From contig NZ_LJTC01000011.1 of the NCBI RefSeq assembly GCF_001306915.1, positions 62,001 to 126,000 of the forward strand: a stretch of DNA of 64,000 nucleotides. Direction: 5' to 3'. Shown one piece after another: positions 35,771 through 45,198 of this stretch. The stretch is from Pseudoalteromonas lipolytica (GTDB taxonomy: Bacteria > Pseudomonadota > Gammaproteobacteria > Enterobacterales > Alteromonadaceae). Position 1 is the first letter of the stretch, and the number at the start of each line of letters is the position of its first letter. Below the pieces are notes generated by a model that was given only the letters and a program-made list of their open reading frames with translations, did not search any database and was not told the DNA's origin. A program made the position numbers and the translations under genes.

Positions 35771-35919
35771 TTGAATTGTGGCGCTGAACATCACAGCGTC
35801 ACACACTTAAAATGAACTGCCGACTTTCGTCACCAAAAACTACTACTAACCATGCTAGAGCTAAGCACTGGGTAAAATCACTCTCCTTTAAACGCAATAC
35901 TTACACCTTTGGATTATAA

Positions 35920-36618
35920 TCACTGTGTATTTTGTAAAGACAAACTCACTGCCATGTAGCTTTGTGCCCAGTTAGCTAGTTCTACGCGATTACGTGATGA
36001 TGTTTTCTTAAATGCGCTGTAAAGATGGGTTTTAACCGTATGATCGCTGATGTTTAAACGCTCTGCGATATCTCGATTACTCGCGCCTTGTGCAAGTAGA
36101 TGAATCACTGATTTCTCGCGTTTAGTTAGTAAGCTGAGATCAATATCGTTATTTACCGAATCATTACTGGCACTAAATTGACTACGAGACATAGCATAAA
36201 GCATGTGATTAAAGGTTGTAGAAATACTTTTACGACTAAAAAATAACTCACCATTGATCACTCTCACAAGCCCTGAAAAAATATCTTCAGGTGATTGCTC
36301 GGCAAAAAACACGCCTTTAATGCCATTTAAAAGTAGGTTCTTTTCACAGATGGCGTCAGCATCTGCATTAAAAATAACCACTGAGTTTTGCTTAGCAAGT
36401 TGTACTAATTCTGCTGGTAATAGGTCTTTCCAATCGGTGTTAGTGCTATCTATCAGATAAAGATCAAATTCGTCGCGCATCGCATCTTGGGGTAAGCTTG
36501 TATCTACTTTGACGCGGACAAAGAATGCATCAAGCATCTTGATCAAATATTGATAGCTTTGACTACGGTTTTGCAGTTTTGGTTGTGCTTTTAGAAAAAC
36601 AGAAGTTGGTTGAATCAT
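35920..36618 (-). CDS. csgD: LuxR-family regulator, CsgD-like
   Basis: The C-terminal LuxR HTH is LTKREKSVIHLLAQGASNRDIAERLNISDHTVKTHLYSAF, and the N-terminal part resembles a degenerate receiver as in CsgD. The preferred start is ATG 36618 (MIQPTSVFLK) behind AAGGAAGAAA; the frame stays open to 36675. It is convergent with csgG, so in this window it is the obvious local activator of curli. It lacks the run of Asp residues expected for phosphorylation in a true receiver, which I infer from the short N-terminus. Confidence 0.82.
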   Translation of the reverse strand: MIQPTSVFLKAQPKLQNRSQSYQYLIKMLDAFFVRVKVDTSLPQDAMRDEFDLYLIDSTNTDWKDLLPAELVQLAKQNSVVIFNADADAICEKNLLLNGIKGVFFAEQSPEDIFSGLVRVINGELFFSRKSISTTFNHMLYAMSRSQFSASNDSVNNDIDLSLLTKREKSVIHLLAQGASNRDIAERLNISDHTVKTHLYSAFKKTSSRNRVELANWAQSYMAVSLSLQNTQ

Positions 36619-36781
36619 CTCATTTCTTCCTTGAAACATTTTATTCACAATACCCAATTTGGATACATGATTCAACCATTTATAACCCTTTATTTTAGTA
36701 ATTTACAACATCACCAATCCATTTAGATGATTAGGCGCGCGAGTTAACAAATTGTAAATAACCATACTCACATCTCCCCTT

Positions 36782-38290
36782 TTACAGTGAGTCATTGAGC
36801 AGTTTGTAAAAACGTGATGTTACACCGTTCGTCCAACCAAACCCTTGTTGTACTGTGTATTCACCGCCACCAGCACGACTTACCAATTCACATACATTGT
36901 ATTTTTCAAGAAGACACTTATCCTCAGCAAAACGCATTTCGATCATACTCAACCAATTTTTCATGACAGCTTCAGCTTCGCTGATAAAGCCATAGTCAAG
37001 CAAACCCTTAACAGCAAACCATTGCAGAGGTGCCCAGCCATTAGGGCTATCCCACTGCTGAGGAGTATTAGATAATGTTGTAACTAACCCTCCAGGTTTT
37101 AAAAAGTCACTCATTAGTTTAGTTTTTACTTGCTGAGCTTGCTGCTCAGATGCAGCACCGACAAATAAAGGTACAGCCATTGCCATAGAATCAATGGGAC
37201 TTTGCTTATTTAAACGAATATTAAAGTCTCTATAAACGCCTTTATCATTGTCCCAACAATATTGATTAATTGCTTCTAGTCTAAATAATGCCAGTTCAGC
37301 AATTGCTCGACTTTTATGCTCTTTGTTAATTAAGCTGTAAAACCTTTCTAAGGTCTTTTCGAGGTTATAAACTAAACAATTTAAATCAATGGGTACTATA
37401 TTTGTTGTTTCAATACTCTTCAAATCACTTGGCTCACTGAGCCAGCGACTGCTGAAATCCCACCCTGATTCACAGGCAGCACGAATATTTTGAAAGTAAC
37501 TCAGCTGCTGATCAGCTGAAAGATTTTGCGCATCATGCAAATCTTCTTTCAACGACTCTGGTCGTGGCGAGCGGGCGCTATCCCAATATCGATTTAAAAT
37601 AGCCCCATCAGACATTTTAACGACACGCTTAGTAGCTTGTTTATCGTCAACTAACTCTTCACACCCTTTCATCCAAAACTGATATTCAGCTTCTAATGCC
37701 GCTATCGCATTTTCTAGCCAAGAAAAGTCTTTGCGTTGCTCATATTTAGTCTCCCATAATAGCGTAACCATCAAAGCTAAAACGGGCGGCTGAGACCGAG
37801 AGCTGTAATAAACTCTATTTCCATTTGGAATGCAGCCATTGCGCTTTTGCAAGTCAATAAAATTATTAACCATGGCTTCAATGGTTGCCAGGTCGCCTAT
37901 GTCCTCAAGGCCTAATGCTGTAAAGTAACTATCCCAGTAGTAAATTTCTTGAAAACGTCCACCAGGAACAATGTAGTCAAACTGTAGAGGCATCAAAGAG
38001 CTTGATATATCACTATCGGCACTGCGATGCAGGTGCGGCCATAGATCGAGTATATACTGGTTTACCGATGTCGTATTGAGTTTCGCCATTGGTATAGCTT
38101 GGTTGGCGAATGAAAAGTGCGACATAACAAACTCACGAAGCTTTTCACCTTGCAAAGGACCTACTAATTGGTATAACTCACTCGCACTCTGCCAAGATAA
38201 ATTGGGGACTGCATCTGCAAATGTTTTAGAATCAGCAAAAATTTCTGCCATTTGCACATCTTTAAATAGCTGGCTATTAACAAAGTTCAT
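36782..38290 (-). CDS. cytoplasmic trehalase (GH37)
   Basis: The two GH37 signatures are clear: PGGRFQEIYYWDSYFT near residue 110 and QWDSPNGWAPLQWF near residue 405. There is no signal peptide, so it acts in the cytoplasm, hydrolysing trehalose to two glucoses. ATG 38290 has AAGGAATGATT in front; an ATG two codons upstream overlaps that ribosome site. The start lies 2 bp after the MFS stop codon, so the genes are cotranscribed. Confidence 0.9.
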   Translation of the reverse strand: MNFVNSQLFKDVQMAEIFADSKTFADAVPNLSWQSASELYQLVGPLQGEKLREFVMSHFSFANQAIPMAKLNTTSVNQYILDLWPHLHRSADSDISSSLMPLQFDYIVPGGRFQEIYYWDSYFTALGLEDIGDLATIEAMVNNFIDLQKRNGCIPNGNRVYYSSRSQPPVLALMVTLLWETKYEQRKDFSWLENAIAALEAEYQFWMKGCEELVDDKQATKRVVKMSDGAILNRYWDSARSPRPESLKEDLHDAQNLSADQQLSYFQNIRAACESGWDFSSRWLSEPSDLKSIETTNIVPIDLNCLVYNLEKTLERFYSLINKEHKSRAIAELALFRLEAINQYCWDNDKGVYRDFNIRLNKQSPIDSMAMAVPLFVGAASEQQAQQVKTKLMSDFLKPGGLVTTLSNTPQQWDSPNGWAPLQWFAVKGLLDYGFISEAEAVMKNWLSMIEMRFAEDKCLLEKYNVCELVSRAGGGEYTVQQGFGWTNGVTSRFYKLLNDSL

Positions 38291-38292
38291 AA

Positions 38293-39549
38293 TCATTCCT
38301 TAATTGCCTGACGTGTCAGACCATTTTCTAAAACAAGCGTCGCTTTTTTAAACGCCGAAACACTTACTAACAACAGGACTATTGGCAGCAAAGTTAAATA
38401 AAAGGCGTGCTGGCCACTAAACTTATCGAACACAAAGCCCGTAATTATTGAACCCGTGGTGCCCCCTAAAGCCGAGAAAACAACGATTAAGCCAGTCATC
38501 GCAGCATGTTTATGCTTTTCTAAAGAACTCAGCATGACTGAGTTGAGTAAAGGGTAAATAGGTGCCATAAAAAAACCGACTAGAGGCAACATATATGCCG
38601 CAAAAGGCACATCAAAAATATTTTTTACTTGGCTGCCATCAACATCATGAGTAAGAGGTAAAACAAGTAAAATCAACAGCCCCATTGTAATCAGGCAAGT
38701 CAATAACATCTTGAACCAACTAATAAACCTAAGTACTTGCCCAGCAACCAAACGGCCAAGCGCTAACGCTGCAGCAAATAAACTAGCGAGCTGAATACTG
38801 ACATCAACGGGGAGTTTTAAAACTTGATTGTTAAAGGTAGGCAGCCAGGTACCCACTCCTTGTTCAATTAAAACGTATAAAAAAGCACTAACTACAAAAA
38901 TAAGCACTAAGGGTTGGTAAGTTAATTTCAGCATATCTAAGAAAGCGTCTACTTGTGACTGTTTCTGGTTATGTAACTCAGGAGATTTAATTGGCGCTGT
39001 TAAAACAGTAAAGGTAGTCACTAAGACGATCGCTGCTAGCATGTAATATACATTCAACCATTCGTTACTTTGGGGGTTATTAGCATCGATGAATAATGCG
39101 AAGATCCAGTAACCCGATAACACCCCAAGCATAAACACTCCTTCAATAGTGTTTAGCAAAGACGAATGTTTGTTCGCGTTATCAGAAAGTTGACCAATAA
39201 TTGAGTAAACAGAGATTTTCACTACAGCGAAACTACAACCAATTGCAGCAAATAATGCTTTTAGCACCCAAAATTCAGCAATGCTTGGCACCAATAAACA
39301 AAGAGCCGACACTAACAATAACGCACAGAGCATCGCGATTTTGTAGCCTATCCTTGGAATGAATGAAGCGACTAAAAAAGACATAATGGCAATGCTCAAA
39401 TCCTTAAATCCCTCTAAAACAGAGGCATCCGTCTTGCTAACATCCAGGCTATTAATTGCTTGTAAAATAACAGTGCCTACACTATTGAGCATAATTGCAA
39501 ATACAAAATAGCTGCTTGCTAACGCTATGGTAATTCTTAATGAAGCCAT
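38293..39549 (-). CDS. MFS transporter, probable trehalose importer
   Basis: A 418-residue protein with twelve hydrophobic segments. It is followed directly by the trehalase gene (2 bp), and a perfect TTGCAAACGTTTGCAA operator sits 52 bp upstream of its start. By context it takes up trehalose across the inner membrane. Residues for substrate choice cannot be read from the sequence. Confidence 0.82.
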   Translation of the reverse strand: MASLRITIALASSYFVFAIMLNSVGTVILQAINSLDVSKTDASVLEGFKDLSIAIMSFLVASFIPRIGYKIAMLCALLLVSALCLLVPSIAEFWVLKALFAAIGCSFAVVKISVYSIIGQLSDNANKHSSLLNTIEGVFMLGVLSGYWIFALFIDANNPQSNEWLNVYYMLAAIVLVTTFTVLTAPIKSPELHNQKQSQVDAFLDMLKLTYQPLVLIFVVSAFLYVLIEQGVGTWLPTFNNQVLKLPVDVSIQLASLFAAALALGRLVAGQVLRFISWFKMLLTCLITMGLLILLVLPLTHDVDGSQVKNIFDVPFAAYMLPLVGFFMAPIYPLLNSVMLSSLEKHKHAAMTGLIVVFSALGGTTGSIITGFVFDKFSGQHAFYLTLLPIVLLLVSVSAFKKATLVLENGLTRQAIKE

Positions 39550-39600
39550 TTAACTATACCGAAAGTAATTTTTACTCAGTCTAGTTGAGTGGAATTTCTT

Positions 39601-39616
39601 TTGCAAACGTTTGCAA
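39601..39616. promoter_or_regulatory. LacI-type operator upstream of the MFS-trehalase operon
   Basis: Perfect 16-bp palindrome TTGCAAACGTTTGCAA. A matching TGCAAACGTTTGCA precedes the TonB receptor at 40809. This is the classical GCAAACGTTTGC-like LacI/GalR-family half-site layout. Confidence 0.82.
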
Positions 39617-39653
39617 TAACAAAATACACAATTTATTCACAAAAAACCGAGCT

Positions 39654-40658
39654 CTATTTGCTAGATTGTCGATTTATCATTTCAATTTCAACAACTTGGG
39701 AGTTAACTTTTTGGCCTGCGAGTTGTGCAAGTAGTTTTTCAACCAAAATAATAGAGGCGCGCTGGGTATTTTGCTTAATAGTTGAAAGTGATGGATGACT
39801 AATATCAGCCATAGAAATGTCATCAAATCCGATAAGACCAACATCATTTGGTATACTGATGTAGCGTTCTTTAAGGGCCTTCATAGCGCCAAGAGCGACC
39901 ATATCACTGCATGCCATAATCCCATCGAAACAAAGCCCCTTATCTACCAGTAACTGATTTATACCCTGATAGGCAGCTTTACTCGTGATATCGATAGACA
40001 GTACATTTGGCGTGGCTTTTGCCTTTGAAACTGCATCTAAGTAGCCTCTGTAGCGTTCACCAATTTCAGCGTGAGCAGGATCGCCCAAAAACAACACATT
40101 TTTTGCACCGTGCTCAAGTAAGCGTTCAGTGGCTAAACGGCCTCCCAAGTAATTATCACTACCAACTATAGGGTAATTACTTTCTGTTTTTGGATCTCCC
40201 CAAACAACCAATGGAACACCCGCATTTGCAGCTGCCTCAATATTCGCCTGGCTTTTGCCTTGTCCGACAACAATCAAACCATCAGCCCGACGGCTGTTGA
40301 TGAAATAATTGACCCAATCATCACTTGCCATAAATGAGTTAGAAAGTAACAGTTCGAGGCCATGCTTATTCAGTGCAAGGTTTATTTCGCCAACAAGTTT
40401 CAGTAAAAAAGGGTCATTAATTGATTGTTCTGTGTCACCATCAAGATTGATCATCACAGCAATCACATTGGTTTTTTGCGTTCGAAGACGGCTTGCAGCA
40501 GTATTCAGACTAAAGTTGTGTTTCTTCGCTAAACGCTGAAGCTTCTGCCTAGTTTCTAGTTTAATCAAAGGGTTATCATTAAGTGCTCTTGACACTGTCG
40601 AGGTAGATACACCTGCTAATTTAGCAAGATCAACTAATTTTAATTTTTTATCGTTCAT
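39654..40658 (-). CDS. LacI-family repressor of the trehalose locus
   Basis: HTH LVDLAKLAGVSTSTVSRALNDNP, then a sensor domain ending VGLIGFDDISMADISHPSLSTI. The start could be ATG 40658 (MNDKKLKLVDLAK) or the longer 40694; neither has an ideal ribosome site, and the shorter one suits the family. It lies between the MFS-trehalase operon and the TonB receptor, both carrying TGCAAACGTTTGCA operators, so it is most likely their repressor. The gene itself has no such site right at its start. Confidence 0.86.
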   Translation of the reverse strand: MNDKKLKLVDLAKLAGVSTSTVSRALNDNPLIKLETRQKLQRLAKKHNFSLNTAASRLRTQKTNVIAVMINLDGDTEQSINDPFLLKLVGEINLALNKHGLELLLSNSFMASDDWVNYFINSRRADGLIVVGQGKSQANIEAAANAGVPLVVWGDPKTESNYPIVGSDNYLGGRLATERLLEHGAKNVLFLGDPAHAEIGERYRGYLDAVSKAKATPNVLSIDITSKAAYQGINQLLVDKGLCFDGIMACSDMVALGAMKALKERYISIPNDVGLIGFDDISMADISHPSLSTIKQNTQRASIILVEKLLAQLAGQKVNSQVVEIEMINRQSSK

Positions 40659-40808
40659 GGCAGTAACACAGTAATCCTTAAACTGGGATAACAATATAGC
40701 ATTTTTTTAAACAAACAACTGCTTAAAATTTTTTATTAAAAATCAATAACAAAACCAAGTTAACTGGAAGAAACCAAGAAAATTGTGAAAAACAGTTACA
40801 AAATTGTT

Positions 40809-40822
40809 TGCAAACGTTTGCA
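40809..40822. promoter_or_regulatory. LacI-type operator upstream of the trehalose-locus TonB receptor
   Basis: Perfect 14-bp palindrome TGCAAACGTTTGCA, 93 bp before the receptor start, matching the operator at 39601-39616. Confidence 0.8.
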
Positions 40823-40914
40823 TAAACTTCTATGGTTTAAATAGGCAAAGCATTAACAATTTTTTAAAATCTTGTTATGCAGTGTACTTAACAACAGATT
40901 AGTGGGAAAAAACT

Positions 40915-43173
40915 ATGGCAACAAAACACACACGAACTGCAATTGCATCCGCAATTCTTTTAGCAATGTCAGGCCAAACTGCTTTTGCTGAAGAGCAGAC
41001 ACAACAGGCAGCAGAAGAAAAAGTAGAACGCATTATTGTATCTGGTACACCAGGTGGTGTAGGTGTTCGCAAAATTGACGCTGGTTATGCCGTGACGAAT
41101 ATTGATGCTGACCAAATTGTTAAACTTTCACCTAAAAGCACCGCGGACTTGTTTAAAGCTGTACCTGGTGTTTGGGTAGAAAGCTCTGGTGGTGAATCAG
41201 GCGCGAACGTATTTGTACGTGGCTTTCCGGGTGGTGGTGATGCACCATTTTTAACAATTAGCATTGATGGCTCTCCTATCTACCCTGCTCCGACGCTCTC
41301 ATTTTTAGAAAACTCTTCTATTTTCCGCCTTGATGAAACAATTGAGACAATGGAAGCACTTCGCGGTGGCCCTAACCCAGTTGTTTCAAACGGTCAGCCC
41401 GGTTTAACAACAAACTTCCGCTTAAAGCGCGGTAGCGAAGATACCGAAGCTATTTTTAAGTACACAACATCTGATTATGACCTACAACGTATTGATGCGA
41501 TGGTAAGTGGTGAAATTTCTGAAGATTTTTACTACATGGTAGGTGGTTACGTTAAGAGTTCACCTGGTATTCGTGACGCAGGTTTTACCTCAGAAAAAGG
41601 CAATCAATTTACGATTAACCTTACAAAGGTGCTAGACAATGGCACCATCAACTTATACAGCCGTCATACCGATGATCACGGTGCGTGGTACTTACCTACG
41701 CCTTTAAATGTTGAAGGTATTGATGCTGGCTACACACAACTTGGCACTCTAAATCGTCAAGCAACTATATATACTGGCCCTAACAATGATGAACATCAAA
41801 TTGACTTAGGTGAAGGGCGCGGTTGGAAAGGTCATGTATCTGGCGGTAGCATCAAGCTTGAATTTGATAATGGCTGGCAGTTTGTAGATCGCTTTAACTT
41901 TACTAAAGGTGATGCAAATACCTACGGCCTTGTACCAGCAGGCTCTGCAACAACATTGGGTGAAGTAGCAACTAATGGTGAAACCGCAGCAGGTGCAGCA
42001 ACAGGCACTGTTTATGATGCAGATACACCAGTACAACAACTTGGCCGTTGGGTTGTATTAAAAGAAATTAGTTCATTCACTAATGATCTTGCCTTTTCTA
42101 AAGACTTTGGTGACCTGTCTGCCGCATTCGGTTATTACACAGCAAGCACATCTGCAAACGACTGGTGGAGCTTAGGAAACGCTGCTTATCATGTACTTGA
42201 AGCAGGCGGTGAGATGTTAAATGACATTGAGTGTAATGCAAGTACTGAAGGTTGTGCATGGAACTACGATATTAACTCGACAGGTGATGCACGCACCAAT
42301 GCGTTTTACTCAACAGCTCAGTATAAAATCAATGATGCATTCACACTTGATGCAGGTATTCGTTTTGAAAATCACGAAGTAGAATACACTGTAGATGAAG
42401 GCCTAGATGGTGTTATTACTAAATCTATCCAGTACGATGAAAGCAAAACATCATGGACAACAGGTATTAACTACTCAATTAATGATGATATGGGTGTATT
42501 TGCACGTGTTAACCGTGGTTATAAAATGCCTTATTTCGATGATTTTCGTGATAACTACGGCGCTTACCAAGGCGGCGAAAAGTTAATCAAAGAAGTGACA
42601 CAGGCTGAATTCGGTTACAAGCTTTTGACCGATAGTACTGATTTTTATGCCACTTTATTCACGAATGAAGTAAAAGGTGACACTTTTGTTCGTCGTCCAG
42701 GCGCCCCTGCTGAAATTTTAACAAATGAAGCATACGGTATTGAGCTTGATTACAACTATAACCACGAATCTGGTTTCTCAGTTAACTTAAACTCAACACT
42801 GCAAGAAACTGAGATCACAGAAAGCCCGACCAACGAAGGCAACGAAAGCCAACGTCAGCCAAAATGGCAAGTACGTGTTACACCGAGCTATGACTTTGAA
42901 GTCAGCGGCATGTATGCAACTCTATACGGCACAATTTCAGCAGTTGATGATCGTTGGGGCGACAACGAAAATACTGTTACATTAGAAGGCTATGAAAAAG
43001 TTGACCTAGGTTTAATTATTGAGCCTATGGAAGGTATTAAAATACAGTTAGCTATTGATAACTTAACTGATGAACAAGGCATTACCGAAGGTGATCCTCG
43101 TAATGCTGATGCACCAAATGGCCGTTATATTATGCCTCGCACCACGCGTTTAAGCGTAAGTTATGAGTTTTAA
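40915..43173 (+). CDS. TonB-dependent outer-membrane receptor, probable trehalose uptake
   Basis: Signal peptide (MATKHTRTAIASAILLAMSGQTAFA), TonB-box-like ERIIVSG, plug domain (LFKAVPGVWVESSGGESGANVFVRGFPGG, then TMEALRGGPNPVVSNGQPG), and a beta-barrel ending in TTRLSVSYEF. 752 residues. Linked to the trehalase locus by the shared LacI operator. It would carry trehalose or a related glucoside through the outer membrane; the ligand is inferred. Confidence 0.86.
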   Translation: MATKHTRTAIASAILLAMSGQTAFAEEQTQQAAEEKVERIIVSGTPGGVGVRKIDAGYAVTNIDADQIVKLSPKSTADLFKAVPGVWVESSGGESGANVFVRGFPGGGDAPFLTISIDGSPIYPAPTLSFLENSSIFRLDETIETMEALRGGPNPVVSNGQPGLTTNFRLKRGSEDTEAIFKYTTSDYDLQRIDAMVSGEISEDFYYMVGGYVKSSPGIRDAGFTSEKGNQFTINLTKVLDNGTINLYSRHTDDHGAWYLPTPLNVEGIDAGYTQLGTLNRQATIYTGPNNDEHQIDLGEGRGWKGHVSGGSIKLEFDNGWQFVDRFNFTKGDANTYGLVPAGSATTLGEVATNGETAAGAATGTVYDADTPVQQLGRWVVLKEISSFTNDLAFSKDFGDLSAAFGYYTASTSANDWWSLGNAAYHVLEAGGEMLNDIECNASTEGCAWNYDINSTGDARTNAFYSTAQYKINDAFTLDAGIRFENHEVEYTVDEGLDGVITKSIQYDESKTSWTTGINYSINDDMGVFARVNRGYKMPYFDDFRDNYGAYQGGEKLIKEVTQAEFGYKLLTDSTDFYATLFTNEVKGDTFVRRPGAPAEILTNEAYGIELDYNYNHESGFSVNLNSTLQETEITESPTNEGNESQRQPKWQVRVTPSYDFEVSGMYATLYGTISAVDDRWGDNENTVTLEGYEKVDLGLIIEPMEGIKIQLAIDNLTDEQGITEGDPRNADAPNGRYIMPRTTRLSVSYEF

Positions 43174-43213
43174 ACTCTCCTAAAATCCCTTGGTTGTAAG
43201 TCAATCAATACCC

Positions 43214-43246
43214 AAGCCACAGTGTTTTACAACCTGTGGCTTTTTT
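43214..43246 (+). terminator. terminator of the trehalose-locus receptor gene
   Basis: Stem AAGCCACAG / CTGTGGCTT with an 11 nt loop, followed by TTTTA, 41 bp after the stop codon. Confidence 0.85.
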
Positions 43247-43850
43247 ATTTGACTATTAAGCGCAACACGTGATCTGCTATAGACTTATGCGATTCAAAGG
43301 TTAAATGCACTCCCTCTTGCAGGCAAGGAGTGGCTAAAGAAGTTAAATCTAGAAACAAAGCCTGCTGCTTCGCACACACTTCAGAAAAAGCTAGCTTTAG
43401 CTCACCACATTTAGCATTCGCTCCTGCATAAATAGATTTATACGCGCCAACCTCATACACCGCTGGCGGGCTTAAAATTATTATTTTGGGTAATTCACGG
43501 TGCCGATAATAGTTTTTTATATCTAAAATAAGTGCTTCTAGTGCGTTGGCAATATCAGCAGCCGACAGTGCAAAACGGCGCTTTAAATCATTCGTGCCGA
43601 GCTGAATAACAATCACATCTAAATGATAAGCCGCTAGGTAAGGCTCTAGGTATTTAATGCCCAGTTTATTACCACTAAAAGGTGGGTCGTTCACCAGTGT
43701 ACGATTGGGCTGGCCGGCTTCAATAACTTGATAGCCGGCACCTAATTTAATACCCAGTAAACTAGGCCAGCGCTCATCGGCTGCAAAGCGTTTACCATCG
43801 ACCGGCGAAATGCCATAAGTGTTTGAATCACCGAAACATAAGATATTCAT
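43245..43850 (-). CDS. SGNH/GDSL-family hydrolase
   Basis: The start is ATG 43850 (MNILCFGDSNTYG), which carries the block I Gly-Asp-Ser nucleophile. Block III is QLGTNDLKR, and the C-terminal Asp/His block is GVHLTFESH. 201 residues. An earlier in-frame start would add 43 unlikely residues. It is probably an esterase or arylesterase, cytoplasmic because no leader is seen. Its ATG overlaps the upstream gene's stop (TAATG), so it is coupled to the DsrE-like gene. Confidence 0.85.
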   Translation of the reverse strand: MNILCFGDSNTYGISPVDGKRFAADERWPSLLGIKLGAGYQVIEAGQPNRTLVNDPPFSGNKLGIKYLEPYLAAYHLDVIVIQLGTNDLKRRFALSAADIANALEALILDIKNYYRHRELPKIIILSPPAVYEVGAYKSIYAGANAKCGELKLAFSEVCAKQQALFLDLTSLATPCLQEGVHLTFESHKSIADHVLRLIVK

Positions 43851-44374
43851 TAGAATGGATTCAGTGTGTAACCTTGTTGCTGCAACTGTGCATGAGCGGT
43901 CATCGCCGATAACGCCATTTGCACACCAGGAATAAGCTGTTGCTGTTTTACCTTCATGTGCGTTGCAGACTGCCCACACACATAAACAACGGTATTATGC
44001 GCTAACAATTGAGAGATCAATTGCTGATTTTTATTGTCACTGGCAAAGCGCTGTTTATAAAAACTGTTTTCCAGTACATCAACACTTGCGCCACCATGCA
44101 CAACCAAAGCAAGTTGAATGTTCTCAGGCTTCACACCATGGGCTATGTGCATATTAATGAACCGTGCTAATGAGTTCATATTGTTATTCTGCGCCCCTTT
44201 TTCTGCCGCATCAGCTACATCAAATGCCACTTTAAAAACCGTTTGTTCAGAGATTTCTGCATGGTTTGGCACGTCATAATAATAACCAAAACCTTTGATC
44301 GCGGGCTCAGCTTGCTCTGCATGACTAAACGAAGATAACAAGGCTAAAGAAAAACCTAACAGTGTTGATTTCAT
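43850..44374 (-). CDS. periplasmic DsrE-family protein
   Basis: Signal peptide MKSTLLGFSLALLSSFSHA; then the DsrE/DsrF-like fold with NIQLALVVHGGASVDVL and VYVCGQSATHM, which contains the conserved Cys of the group. 174 residues. Members bind or transfer sulfur or act in redox chemistry; a periplasmic version has no fixed function. Coupled to the SGNH hydrolase gene. Confidence 0.78.
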   Translation of the reverse strand: MKSTLLGFSLALLSSFSHAEQAEPAIKGFGYYYDVPNHAEISEQTVFKVAFDVADAAEKGAQNNNMNSLARFINMHIAHGVKPENIQLALVVHGGASVDVLENSFYKQRFASDNKNQQLISQLLAHNTVVYVCGQSATHMKVKQQQLIPGVQMALSAMTAHAQLQQQGYTLNPF

Positions 44375-44421
44375 AAAAGTTCCTGTTGCTTTTTACTCTA
44401 GCCTACCTTGTTTAAACGCGT

Positions 44422-44886
44422 TTAACTAGCATCAATATGTTGATGTGCTTTGAAGGTCATGCCTAAGTAATTAAAGGTGTTTTTAAACATCTCGATAAAC
44501 GCGTTAGGTGCGTGAGCAGACCCTGCATTTGAGAGCAATGAAAACTGCTTTTCACGCAGTGTTCTCAGTTTTGGCCTGAGTGCGTCATCATCCATGTAGT
44601 CAGTGATCCGGTCTAAAAATGCTTTAAACTGCGGTGTGGTGTTATACCAATACACTGGCGATGCCAGTACCCAGTGTTGATAATTCAACAGCGCTTCAAA
44701 TACCGCATAAAAATCATCATTTTTATATTGCTTATCGTAGCAATATGGCGAAATAACATAGTCATCTAGACATACTACATCGCCGCCATATTGGGTTTTA
44801 TAATCATTAACTTGTAAGCTCGTGTTACCCGTTTTTCGTGCACTTGAATAAATAATTACCGTGTTTGTTGTTGGTTTTTGTTGCAT
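44422..44886 (-). CDS. flavodoxin-like FMN-dependent oxidoreductase
   Basis: ATG 44886 has AAGGAG at a good distance. The N-terminal phosphate loop is IIYSSARKTGNTS, and the flavin-ring segments are VLASPVYWYNTTPQFKAFLDR and LLSNAGSAHAPNAF. 154 residues, flavodoxin fold, probably binds FMN and reduces a quinone or similar. Divergent from the truncated soxR gene, which suggests it was once redox-regulated by SoxR. Confidence 0.82.
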   Translation of the reverse strand: MQQKPTTNTVIIYSSARKTGNTSLQVNDYKTQYGGDVVCLDDYVISPYCYDKQYKNDDFYAVFEALLNYQHWVLASPVYWYNTTPQFKAFLDRITDYMDDDALRPKLRTLREKQFSLLSNAGSAHAPNAFIEMFKNTFNYLGMTFKAHQHIDAS

Positions 44887-44962
44887 GACTATCACTCCTT
44901 TTTTATGATGTGTGCAGCGTAAAACCTCAAGCTAACTTTAGGTCAACACCTTGGAGCAAATT

Positions 44963-45112
44963 ATGTCAGATAAAAAACTTATTGATGCAAACCTAGCGGT
45001 TGGCTTTGTGGCAAAACGCAGTGGCGTAAAAGTTTCGACCTTGCATTTTTATGAGTCAAAAGGGCTTATTCGCAGCTGGCGTAAAAAAGCTGCGCAAACC
45101 AACTACGGTTAA
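44963..45112 (+). pseudogene. truncated SoxR-type MerR-family regulator, N-terminal 49 codons
   Basis: ATG 44963 behind TTGGAG. The frame reads [39 protein letters not shown], then TAA at 45110-45112. This is the MerR-type HTH with the SoxR-like [10 protein letters not shown] segment, but a complete SoxR is about 140-155 residues with a dimerisation helix and a [2Fe-2S] cysteine cluster, all missing here. The break is at the left edge of the toxin/immunity region, so insertion or recombination there probably removed the rest. Confidence 0.8.
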
Positions 45113-45198
45113 ATGTAGTCAAACACTCATCATTTGAAATGCGTGCTTGTTTGTTTTTAGGTTTTTAAGGAGTTACTTTTAAAGCTTATAAGTGAATA

